Source: Candidatus Uhrbacteria bacterium RIFOXYB12_FULL_58_10
GTDB lineage: Bacteria > Patescibacteriota > Patescibacteriia > UBA9934 > GWF2-40-263
Assembly: GCA_943357275.1 (NCBI GenBank)
Contig: CALRGL010000026.1
Coordinates: 1-12,334, forward strand
Reading direction: 5' to 3'
Length of the DNA stretch: 12,334 nt
Shown: one piece after another, positions 6,045-11,624 of the stretch
Position numbering within the stretch: position 1 is the first letter of the stretch
How the letters are laid out: each line of letters starts with the position of its first letter
Notes under the pieces: generated by a model
Told to the model about the DNA's origin: nothing
Database searches by the model: none
The model's input: only the letters and a program-made list of their open reading frames with translations
Position numbers and translations under genes: made by a program

Positions 6045-6584
6045 ATGAAATTGTTTTTTTGTTCTTTTGTCGTGTTGTGTCTCATGAATATTCCTTTGTT
6101 TGTTCGAGCTCGACAGAATTTTCAGCGCGACGAGTCGTTTTTCCATCCAACTGTGCAATCGAACAAAATACCAGCGTTTCTTGCTTGGACTTCGGATATT
6201 TTGGTTGATTTCAACGATGACCCAAAACAAGAACCAATTGTTTACGCAGTTCTTACAATGGTACGTCCAAAACCTGAAACGAATGACATTATCTTTTCAA
6301 GGTTGATTGGAAAGACATTGATAACCAATGTCTTTCAGTTTGAGGCACCAAAAGGATCATTTCGAAATTTCTTCCGTATCGAACAAGTGTTTGTGGATTG
6401 CAAAACACGGGAAGTTGGCTATCAGATGACAGCAAAGACTCCAAACGCCGTTTATCGTGCAAACGGTGTTCAAATGTTTTCTTGTAAAAAAGATGATCCT
6501 CCAAAGTGCTTGGAAGGACGATGTGGTTGTTTTTTCAAGCTTGATCTAAGTGATATTCGTTGTTCAGGAAAAGGTTGCAAATAG
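6045..6584 (+). CDS. Hypothetical secreted Cys-rich protein
   Basis: I do not recognise this 179-residue protein. Residues 1-22 form a typical signal peptide (short Lys start, hydrophobic core 'FFCSFVVLCLMNIPLFV', possible cleavage after Ala22). Export is therefore likely, though the core could also act as an anchor. The mature part first looks like a beta-rich domain (about 45-145, 'PIVYAVLTMV', 'RIEQVFVDCK'). It ends in a Cys-dense tail with C147, C155, C160, C162, C173 and C178, plus C119 earlier. Seven Cys in a mature exported protein suggest disulfides or metal binding. AAAGGAGG lies 5 nt before the ATG. The gene stands alone between a terminator upstream and one downstream. Its promoter is unclear: TTGACA at 5979 has no -10 at proper spacing. 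Confidence 0.75.
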   Translation: MKLFFCSFVVLCLMNIPLFVRARQNFQRDESFFHPTVQSNKIPAFLAWTSDILVDFNDDPKQEPIVYAVLTMVRPKPETNDIIFSRLIGKTLITNVFQFEAPKGSFRNFFRIEQVFVDCKTREVGYQMTAKTPNAVYRANGVQMFSCKKDDPPKCLEGRCGCFFKLDLSDIRCSGKGCK

Positions 6585-6601
6585 CTCTTGAGTCTTTTCT
6601 G

Positions 6602-6640
6602 GCCGCAAAACCATCTGGTTTCTACGGCTTTTTCTTTTCT
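6602..6640 (+). terminator. Intrinsic terminator of the secreted protein gene
   Basis: GCCG (6602-6605) pairs with CGGC (6625-6628) and AAACCA (6608-6613) with TGGTTT (6616-6621) across a small internal loop, followed by a T-rich tail to 6640. Confidence 0.7.
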
Positions 6641-6641
6641 A

Positions 6642-6670
6642 TTGACTCTTTTTGAAGATTTGGGTAAACT
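6642..6670 (+). promoter_or_regulatory. Promoter of rpmA
   Basis: TTGACT (6642-6647), a 17-nt spacer, and TAAACT (6665-6670). The start is expected near 6677, with a leader of about 19 nt that has no Shine-Dalgarno. The next promoter (7016-7044) has the same spacing and an identical -10. Confidence 0.65.
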
Positions 6671-6695
6671 TCCGTCGAAATAACTATCAACCCCT

Positions 6696-6980
6696 ATGGC
6701 ACATAAGAAAGCCGGTGGATCTACCAGTTTAGGCCGTGATTCACAATCAAAACGACTCGGAGTCAAAGTCTCCGACGGCCAGTTCACGACTCCAGGACAA
6801 ATCATTGTCCGACAGCGTGGCACAAAGATTCATCCTGGAAACAATGTTCGAAAAGGCAAAGACGATACACTTTACGCAGCCGTAGAAGGCATCGTGAAGT
6901 TCGGACGAAAGCAAGTGAAGAACTTTCACGGCATTCTCAAGCATCGTACAATTGCTCGGATCGAATCTGTAAAAGAATAA
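6696..6980 (+). CDS. rpmA: 50S ribosomal protein L27
   Basis: Binds near the peptidyl transferase centre, its flexible N-terminus reaching the P-site tRNA. The sequence opens with MAHKKAGGS directly, without the processed N-terminal extension found in Firmicutes, then 'GRDSQSKRLGVK', 'GQIIVRQRGTKIHPGNNV' and 'GKDDTLYAAVEGIVKFG', which are the L27 blocks in order. At 94 residues it is slightly longer than usual through a basic C-terminal tail. The usual partner rplU (L21) is not adjacent here. The gene has its own promoter and terminator and so is monocistronic. No Shine-Dalgarno is seen. Confidence 0.97.
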   Translation: MAHKKAGGSTSLGRDSQSKRLGVKVSDGQFTTPGQIIVRQRGTKIHPGNNVRKGKDDTLYAAVEGIVKFGRKQVKNFHGILKHRTIARIESVKE

Positions 6981-6989
6981 CAAAAACAT

Positions 6990-7013
6990 CTCGTGTGAGA
7001 GCACGAGTTTTTT
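6990..7013 (+). terminator. Intrinsic terminator of rpmA
   Basis: A 6-bp perfect stem (CTCGTG at 6990-6995 with CACGAG at 7002-7007, loop TGAGAG) followed by six T. An A-rich run lies before the stem. Confidence 0.75.
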
Positions 7014-7015
7014 GT

Positions 7016-7044
7016 TTGAGAAAAAGTCTAAAATCAGTTAAACT
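7016..7044 (+). promoter_or_regulatory. Promoter of the nifU-mraY-ftsW-murG operon
   Basis: TTGAGA (7016-7021), a 17-nt spacer, and TAAACT (7039-7044). The start is expected near 7051, 3 nt before the ATG at 7054, so the operon mRNA should begin essentially at the first codon. No other promoter is apparent until the end of murG. Confidence 0.65.
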
Positions 7045-7053
7045 AGATGCACT

Positions 7054-7299
7054 ATGTCAGAAACGATTGTTGAACGCATTGAACAAGTTTTGGAACAAGT
7101 TCGTCCAGCTCTACGTATGGATGGGGGAGGTATTGAATTTGTGAAATTTGATGCAGAGACTGGACAGGTCTTTGTGAAGTTACGAGGTGCGTGCGTTGGA
7201 TGTCCGATGTCACAAATCACGCTCAAGATGGGAGTAGAAGCGGCGCTTCAAGAGGCAATTCCAGAAATAAAAGAAGTTGTTGCAGTTGAAGAAGAATAA
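7054..7299 (+). CDS. NifU-like Fe-S cluster scaffold protein
   Basis: An 81-residue stand-alone NifU C-terminal domain, which binds a [4Fe-4S] cluster between two subunits and passes it to apo-proteins. The key CxxC is C47-V-G-C50 in 'GACVGCPMSQITLK', preceded by the family's 'RPALRMDGGGIEFV' block. Length is normal for the single-domain form. It is the first gene of an operon: the next ATG is 5 nt past its stop. Its company with three peptidoglycan genes has no obvious mechanistic explanation and may only reflect genome compaction. No Shine-Dalgarno; the promoter predicts a leaderless message. Confidence 0.92.
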   Translation: MSETIVERIEQVLEQVRPALRMDGGGIEFVKFDAETGQVFVKLRGACVGCPMSQITLKMGVEAALQEAIPEIKEVVAVEEE

Positions 7300-7304
7300 T
7301 CTTC

Positions 7305-7700
7305 ATGAAAGCTTCAAAAGCTCAATTCAATCGATTCATCAAATCCTTTTTTGAAATGATGAAACGAGAAAAACGTTACCAATGGTCATTGATTGGTTCT
7401 TTTGTGTTGTTTGTCTTGACGTTAGCACTTCCGATTTGGAAAATCTTGCCAATGGCAAGTGTGAGTCCATTTATTCCTCTTCATTACAATGTCTTGTTCG
7501 GTATTGATCGTTTCGGACCTTGGTATGCCATCTTTTGGATTCCTGGGCTTGGGTTTGCTTCTCTGATAGCAAACACGGTTTTAAGTACATTCGTGTACCA
7601 CCAAGAAAAATTCATGTCTACTTTACTCATGATTGGTTCGCTCTTTGTACAACTGACTCTGTTGTGTTCGATGACTCTGATTGTTCTTGTAAACCTCTAA
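7305..7700 (+). CDS. Conserved-looking membrane protein of unknown function
   Basis: A 131-residue protein with a basic N-terminal region (1-26, many Lys and Arg) and three membrane segments (about 27-45, 74-97, 104-129). Between the first and second is a characteristic stretch with 'IPLHYNVLFGIDRFGPWY' (58-74), a motif I associate with uncharacterised CPR membrane proteins, though I cannot confirm this here. It lies 5 nt after the NifU-like gene and 3 nt before mraY, so it is surely cotranscribed. A role in lipid-linked precursor synthesis or division is possible by context only. There is no Shine-Dalgarno site. Reality of the gene is well supported by spacing and hydropathy. Confidence 0.85.
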   Translation: MKASKAQFNRFIKSFFEMMKREKRYQWSLIGSFVLFVLTLALPIWKILPMASVSPFIPLHYNVLFGIDRFGPWYAIFWIPGLGFASLIANTVLSTFVYHQEKFMSTLLMIGSLFVQLTLLCSMTLIVLVNL

Positions 7701-7703
7701 CCT

Positions 7704-8759
7704 ATGCCACTTGAATCATTTGAACTTGTTCGTGTTCTTTTGTTAAGTGCCGTGAGTTTCGTTTTAGCATTTGCTTGGGCGCCACTACTCATCAAATGGT
7801 TGATTGAATTTAAGATGGGGAAATCGATTCGTGCAGAAGGAGATGCTCCTGTGTTTGCAAAATTACATTCCAAGAAAAGCGGAACCCCAACCATGGGAGG
7901 ACTTCTTATTTGGGTGACTGTCTTTTTTCTTGCAGTTGTTCTTGCACAGATCACTCCATTTTTTCCAGAAGGGTCCATGCTCGCGCGCTTGAATTTTCTT
8001 TCGCGATCAGAAACCTGGCTTCCAATGGGTGCGCTTGTTGCTTCGGCAATTGTTGGATTCGTCGATGACTATTTCAATGTCAAACACATTGGTCCAAAAG
8101 GAGGTGGAATGCGAATGCGTCATCGTATTTTGATTTATACGTTTATTGCCGTTGTGGGAGCTTGGTGGTTTCATGCCAAGCTTGGTTGGGACATGCTTCA
8201 CGTGCCGTTTGTAGGAGATTTCAGTCTAGGTCTTTGGTCCATCCCATTTTTCATTTTCGTCATTGTTGCAACAGCCTTTTCTGTAAACGAAGCCGATGGT
8301 CTTGATGGACTGGCTGGTGGAACGCTTCTCACTTCGTTTGCCGCTTTTGCGATCATTGCCTTTGCTCAAGGTCATTATGATCTTGCTGTTTTCTGTGGAG
8401 TCATTCTTGGTACCTTGCTCGCTTTTCTTTGGTTCAATATCCATCCGGCTTCTTTTTTCATGGGAGACACAGGGGCGATGTCGCTTGGAGTTACGCTCGG
8501 AATTGTGGCACTGCTGACCAATTCAGCATTATATCTTCCCGTGATTGGTCTTGTGTTTGTCCTTGAATCCTTGTCCGTTATTGTTCAGTTGTTCTCCAAA
8601 AAATTCTTTAAAAAGAAAGTGTTTCTTTCTGCTCCTTTTCACCATCATCTTGAAGCGATTGGTTGGCCAGAGCCTCAGATTGTGATGCGTCTATGGGTTG
8701 TTTCTATTGTGTTTGCAGCCATTGGTGTTTCGTTAGCTCTTCTTGATGTTCTTCTTTAA
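7704..8759 (+). CDS. mraY: Phospho-N-acetylmuramoyl-pentapeptide-transferase
   Basis: Transfers phospho-MurNAc-pentapeptide from UDP to undecaprenyl phosphate in the cytoplasmic membrane, making lipid I. The protein has 351 residues and about ten membrane segments. Family motifs in order: KSGTPTMGG (58-66), D121-D122 in 'VGFVDDYFNVK', NEADGLDGLAGG (195-206), FMGDTGAMSLG with D255, and the HHHLE motif (313-317) followed by 'GWPEPQIVMRLW'. All catalytic and Mg-binding residues expected by family knowledge are present. The stop codon directly abuts the ftsW ATG. No Shine-Dalgarno is visible, so translation may be coupled. Confidence 0.97.
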   Translation: MPLESFELVRVLLLSAVSFVLAFAWAPLLIKWLIEFKMGKSIRAEGDAPVFAKLHSKKSGTPTMGGLLIWVTVFFLAVVLAQITPFFPEGSMLARLNFLSRSETWLPMGALVASAIVGFVDDYFNVKHIGPKGGGMRMRHRILIYTFIAVVGAWWFHAKLGWDMLHVPFVGDFSLGLWSIPFFIFVIVATAFSVNEADGLDGLAGGTLLTSFAAFAIIAFAQGHYDLAVFCGVILGTLLAFLWFNIHPASFFMGDTGAMSLGVTLGIVALLTNSALYLPVIGLVFVLESLSVIVQLFSKKFFKKKVFLSAPFHHHLEAIGWPEPQIVMRLWVVSIVFAAIGVSLALLDVLL

Positions 8760-9866
8760 ATGCGCAACAAAAACGGAACCATTGATTATCTCTACTTTGG
8801 AATCGTCTCCACGATCATTCTTTTTGGTCTGATCATGCTGATGAGTGCATCGGCTCCAAACGGGTATGCCCAATTTGGAGATAGTTATTACTTTTTAAAA
8901 CATCAATTCATTTTCGGATTTATTCCTGGAGTTGCGGCGATGTTTGCTTTCAGTAAAATTCCTTATACTTTCTGGAAAATGCACGCATGGAATTTGCTTA
9001 TTCTTTCCATTGTTTTGCTCGTAGCAGTGTTCATTCCAGGACTCTCTGCAGGAATTGGAACAGCACACAGTTGGATTTCGATCGGTGGTGTGTTCTCGCT
9101 TCAGCCGTCTGAGGTAGTAAAGCTTACATTCCTTTTTTATCTCGCCGCTTGGTTAGGTCAACGTGGAAGTCACGGGGTACGTGATGTGAACTCTGGACTT
9201 TTGCCGTTTGTTCTTGTTCTTGGTTCTGTTTTGGGTCTGCTTATTATCCAGCCAGACGTCGGAACGATGTCGATTATCGCTGGAATGAGTTTGATTGTGT
9301 ATTTTATTGCTGGTGCTCCGGTCACGTATGTTCTTGGATTTGTTCTTGCCGGACTCACAGGTCTTGGACTGTTAATTTCCCTTGCTCCGTATCGAGCAGC
9401 GCGTTTTACAACGTTTCTTCATCCAGAACTGGATCCACAGGGGATCGGGTATCATATTAACCAAGCGCTTCTTGCTCTTGGTTCAGGTGGAATGTTTGGA
9501 CTTGGGTATGGGCATTCCCGACAAAAGTTTCAGTATCTCCCTGAGGTTGCCACAGACTCGGTTATTGCCGTGATTGGTGAGGAACTTGGAATGATGATGG
9601 TTCTGCTAGTTCTGTTTGCCTTTCTTGCGTTTGTTTGGCGATCGATTGAGATTGCAAAAGGAGCACCTGACGCATTTTCTAAATTGGTGGTGGTTGGTGT
9701 CACAGCTTGGATTACACTTCAAGCGTTTGTGAACATCGGTTCCATGGTCGCGCTCATGCCGATTACTGGCGTTCCGCTTCCGTTTATTAGTTATGGAGGA
9801 ACAGCACTTGCTGTTTCCATGGCGGCCGTGGGAGTTGTCTTAAATATTTCTCGTTATTCTAAATAG
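8760..9866 (+). CDS. ftsW: SEDS-family peptidoglycan glycosyltransferase FtsW
   Basis: A polytopic membrane protein of 368 residues that polymerises lipid II into glycan strands at the division site together with a class B penicillin-binding protein. Motifs: 'SWISIGGVFSLQPSE' (104-118), QPDVGT (164-169), the periplasmic loop 'HPELDPQGIGYHINQALLALG' opening at 221, the catalytic Asp D266 in 'ATDSVIAVIGEELG', and PFISYGG (341-347). The gene order mraY-ftsW-murG favours FtsW over the elongation paralogue RodA. It begins on the base after the mraY stop and ends one base before murG. Confidence 0.93.
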   Translation: MRNKNGTIDYLYFGIVSTIILFGLIMLMSASAPNGYAQFGDSYYFLKHQFIFGFIPGVAAMFAFSKIPYTFWKMHAWNLLILSIVLLVAVFIPGLSAGIGTAHSWISIGGVFSLQPSEVVKLTFLFYLAAWLGQRGSHGVRDVNSGLLPFVLVLGSVLGLLIIQPDVGTMSIIAGMSLIVYFIAGAPVTYVLGFVLAGLTGLGLLISLAPYRAARFTTFLHPELDPQGIGYHINQALLALGSGGMFGLGYGHSRQKFQYLPEVATDSVIAVIGEELGMMMVLLVLFAFLAFVWRSIEIAKGAPDAFSKLVVVGVTAWITLQAFVNIGSMVALMPITGVPLPFISYGGTALAVSMAAVGVVLNISRYSK

Positions 9867-9867
9867 T

Positions 9868-10923
9868 ATGAACGTCTTTCTGACAGGTGGAGGAACAATG
9901 GGGCCGGTGACACCACTTCTTGCGATTGTGGAAGCTTGGCGAAAGAGACGAACCGACGTGGAATTTGTTTGGATTGGAACTCCAAACGGACCGGAACGAG
10001 CCTTTGTTGAGCGCTACCAGATTCCTTTTTATGCTTTGCCAGTGGCACGGATTCCTCGCTATATTTCGATCGAATGGCTTACGTTTCCGTTTACATTTTT
10101 GTTTGCATTTCTTAAATCGCTTTATCTTATTGCAAGATTACATCCTGACGTGATTGCTTCAGCAGGTGGATTTACAAGTGTTCCCGTTGTTCTTGCAGGA
10201 AAATTGTTTCGCGTTCCATCTTGGCTTCATCAGCAAGATGTTTATCCGATTTTAACAAGTCTCTTGCTCGCACCGTTTGTTCATCAGATTACGGTTGCCT
10301 TTGAACAAAGTTACAATATCTTTCAACCGGAGAAAACACAGTTACTTGGGAATCCTGTTCGTCCATCGATTCTCGACGGATCAAAAACAGAAGCGATGAA
10401 ACTGTTTGCTCTGAGTCCGCACAAACCGACCTTACTGGTATTTGGTGGGGGAACAGGTGCGACTTGGATCAATCACGCAATGGAGGAAATCGCGGGTGAG
10501 CTTGTTTCTCAGATGAACGTGATTCATGTGACAGGAAAAGGAAAGAAAACAAATTTGGAATCGTTGACAGGTTATTTCCAAACAGAGTTTTTGTACGAAT
10601 CATTGAAACATGTTTATGCTGTTTCCGACTTAGTTGTTTCACGAGCGGGGATGGGATCCATCACAGAACTCTCAGCTCTTTCCAAGCCAACTATTTTTGT
10701 CCCACTCCCAAACTCTGCACAAGAAGTGAATCTAGATCCATTTTTAGAATGTGTTTCTGTTGTAGAACAACATCAGTCTCATGAAGTCTTGAAGCAAACG
10801 ATTTTGGATCTCATGAAGGATTCAGAAAAGCGACAGACAATGGGGCAACTGTTTCACGATCGGTTGCAAACGGACGTTGCACACAGGATGATCGAACTTC
10901 TTGAACAGATGATAAAAAAATAA
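9868..10923 (+). CDS. murG: MurG-like UDP-GlcNAc transferase (lipid II synthesis), divergent N-terminal loop
   Basis: Expected to add GlcNAc from UDP-GlcNAc to lipid I on the inner face of the membrane, making lipid II. It has 351 residues in a two-domain GT-B fold. Visible blocks: first glycine loop 'TGGGTMGPVTPLLAI' (6-20), 'SAGGFTSVPVVLAG' (98-111), 'HQQDVYP' (121-127), GNPVR (161-165), 'LLVFGGGTGATWIN' (189-202), and the UDP-GlcNAc site 'VSRAGMGSITELSAL' (257-271) with E267. Odd points: the usual GGTGGH of the first loop reads GGTMGP, so the conserved His is Pro13, and the usual QQ near the nucleotide site is Q285-E286. A hydrophobic helix (about 72-89) may dock to the membrane. The context makes the MurG role very likely. 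Confidence 0.9.
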   Translation: MNVFLTGGGTMGPVTPLLAIVEAWRKRRTDVEFVWIGTPNGPERAFVERYQIPFYALPVARIPRYISIEWLTFPFTFLFAFLKSLYLIARLHPDVIASAGGFTSVPVVLAGKLFRVPSWLHQQDVYPILTSLLLAPFVHQITVAFEQSYNIFQPEKTQLLGNPVRPSILDGSKTEAMKLFALSPHKPTLLVFGGGTGATWINHAMEEIAGELVSQMNVIHVTGKGKKTNLESLTGYFQTEFLYESLKHVYAVSDLVVSRAGMGSITELSALSKPTIFVPLPNSAQEVNLDPFLECVSVVEQHQSHEVLKQTILDLMKDSEKRQTMGQLFHDRLQTDVAHRMIELLEQMIKK

Positions 10924-10950
10924 ACACACACGAAATCGTGTGTGTTTTTT
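10922..10950. terminator. Bidirectional terminator shared by murG and the convergent zinc-ribbon gene
   Basis: An 11-bp perfect stem (10922-10932 with 10937-10947, loop AAAT) overlaps the murG stop codon. It is followed by T on the plus strand and by an even longer T-rich tract on the minus strand, so it can stop both converging transcripts. Confidence 0.8.
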
Positions 10951-10959
10951 CTCGTGACT

Positions 10960-11109
10960 TTACATGTCATCATCACCATCGCCGAGATCTCCCATGTCCA
11001 AGTCGTCATCGTCTTCCGCATCGTCCACGGAATCTTCTAGACAGTCTGGGCACAATTCATCGTCGTTGAGGTCAGCGGATGTTCCGCATGCTGTGCAAAC
11101 ACCGTTCAT
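10960..11109 (-). CDS. Small zinc-ribbon protein with acidic tail (49 residues)
   Basis: A short gene found by reading the minus strand. The first 23 residues hold two CxxC knuckles, C5-T-A-C8 and C20-P-D-C23, spaced like a one-zinc ribbon. The rest (24-49) is extremely acidic: a run of Asp and Glu with scattered Leu, Met and Gly, ending '...GDGDDDM'. No function can be assigned. Zinc binding is inferred from the Cys pattern, and the acidic tail suggests binding to a basic partner such as a ribosomal or DNA-binding protein. Support for a real gene: a good promoter 23-57 nt upstream (TTGCAT-16-TATAAT), clean ATG-to-TAA frame, and a terminator 10 nt beyond the stop. No Shine-Dalgarno is visible. 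Confidence 0.75.
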   Translation of the reverse strand: MNGVCTACGTSADLNDDELCPDCLEDSVDDAEDDDDLDMGDLGDGDDDM

Positions 11110-11138
11110 AGTATTCAAGCTTACGAGTTAGTAAACGT

Positions 11139-11166
11139 ATTATACTAATAACAAATGAGGATGCAA
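11139..11166 (-). promoter_or_regulatory. Promoter of the zinc-ribbon gene
   Basis: On the minus strand TTGCAT (11166-11161), a 16-nt spacer, and TATAAT (11144-11139). The start is expected near 11132, giving a leader of about 23 nt. A 6-bp inverted repeat (TTAGTA and TACTAA, about 11127-11147) overlaps the -10 and could be an operator, but this is weak. Confidence 0.65.
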
Positions 11167-11201
11167 GAGGTTGTCAAGAGCAAGGGTACTTAGACATCCC
11201 C

Positions 11202-11230
11202 TTGTCAAAGCTTTTCTTTTTTGTTATATT
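11202..11230 (+). promoter_or_regulatory. Strong promoter of the structured RNA / tRNA-Lys unit
   Basis: TTGTCA (11202-11207), a 17-nt spacer, and TATATT (11225-11230) preceded by an extended -10 TGT. The start is expected near 11237, about 17 nt before the long hairpin. It is back to back with the minus-strand promoter at 11139-11166. Confidence 0.75.
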
Positions 11231-11253
11231 TTCGTCGCTTCTTTCAAGCGAAT

Positions 11254-11380
11254 GAAACTGTTTCAAAATGGCGTAAGATGCGCCGGGCTGGAGGCAGAAA
11301 ATCGCTGAGCCGTACACTCGGTACGGAGAAGCGATTTTCTGCCGAAGCCCAAGCAGATTGCGTCATTTTGAAACAGTTTC
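11254..11380 (+). ncRNA. Unclassified 127-nt structured RNA hairpin joined directly to tRNA-Lys
   Basis: One almost continuous helix of about 51 bp. From outside in: 17 perfect pairs (11254-11270 with 11364-11380); six pairs with two G·U (11271-11276 with 11358-11363); a tandem G·A/A·G loop (11277-11278, 11356-11357); three pairs (11279-11281); a 3x2 loop; GGGCU with AGCCC (11285-11289, 11346-11350); a GGA/GA loop; 14 perfect pairs (11293-11306 with 11330-11343); a GAG/AGA loop; six pairs (11310-11315 with 11321-11326); loop ACUCG. Three internal loops can form sheared G·A pairs, which is typical of folded RNA rather than of a decaying DNA palindrome. A strong promoter lies just upstream and the helix ends on the base before the tRNA. 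It lacks the apical GGAA domain of SRP RNA and the large central bubble of 6S RNA. I cannot name it. Confidence 0.55.
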
Positions 11381-11455
11381 GCGCTGGTAGCTCAGGGGTA
11401 GAGCAGGGGCCTTTTAAGCCCAAGGTCGAGGGTTCGAGACCCTCCCGGCGCACCA
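11381..11455 (+). tRNA. tRNA-Lys (UUU anticodon), CCA encoded
   Basis: A full cloverleaf: acceptor stem GCGCTGG with CCGGCGC (one T·G), D arm GCTC/GAGC, anticodon stem 11406-11410 with 11418-11422, anticodon loop CTTTTAA giving UUU at 11413-11415, a five-base variable loop, T arm GAGGG-TTCGAGA-CCCTC, discriminator A and encoded CCA (11453-11455). The outermost anticodon-stem pair (27-43) is a G×A mismatch. The structured RNA ends immediately before its first base, so RNase P would have to cleave at a helix-helix junction. A long terminator starts right after CCA. Confidence 0.95.
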
Positions 11456-11495
11456 ACATAAAAACGTCAGGCTTGCCTGGCGTTTTTATGTTTGT
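11456..11495 (+). terminator. Long intrinsic terminator of the structured RNA / tRNA-Lys unit
   Basis: A 16-bp stem with one T·G wobble (11456-11471 with 11476-11491, loop CTTG) containing A5/T5 runs within the stem, starting on the base after CCA. The bases 11492-11607 beyond it hold no gene or signal I can support. Confidence 0.85.
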
Positions 11496-11607
11496 GTGAC
11501 GGTGGTGGAGAAACTTCTGGGTTCGATGTAGGAGTGAGAAAGTGGAAAGACTGAGTTTACTGGTTTTTTTGTTTGTCCAAATAATAAAAAGCTCAACGGT
11601 AGAATTA

Positions 11608-11616
11608 TGTTACAAT
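11608..11616 (+). promoter_or_regulatory. Extended -10 promoter of the P-type ATPase gene
   Basis: TGT followed by TACAAT, identical to the element before the peroxiredoxin gene. The start is expected at about 11623 and the ATG is at 11625, so the message should be leaderless. No clear -35. Confidence 0.45.
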
Positions 11617-11624
11617 ACCTCCAT

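Noticed and set aside
11254..11380. SRP RNA, 6S RNA or RNase P RNA as identity of the structured segment
   Set aside because: No GGAA apical loop with the conserved SRP symmetric and asymmetric loops, no large central bubble as in 6S, and far too short and too simple for RNase P RNA.
11221..11499. 92-residue plus-strand reading frame across the hairpin and tRNA
   Set aside because: It reads through the structured RNA, the tRNA and the terminator; not a protein gene.
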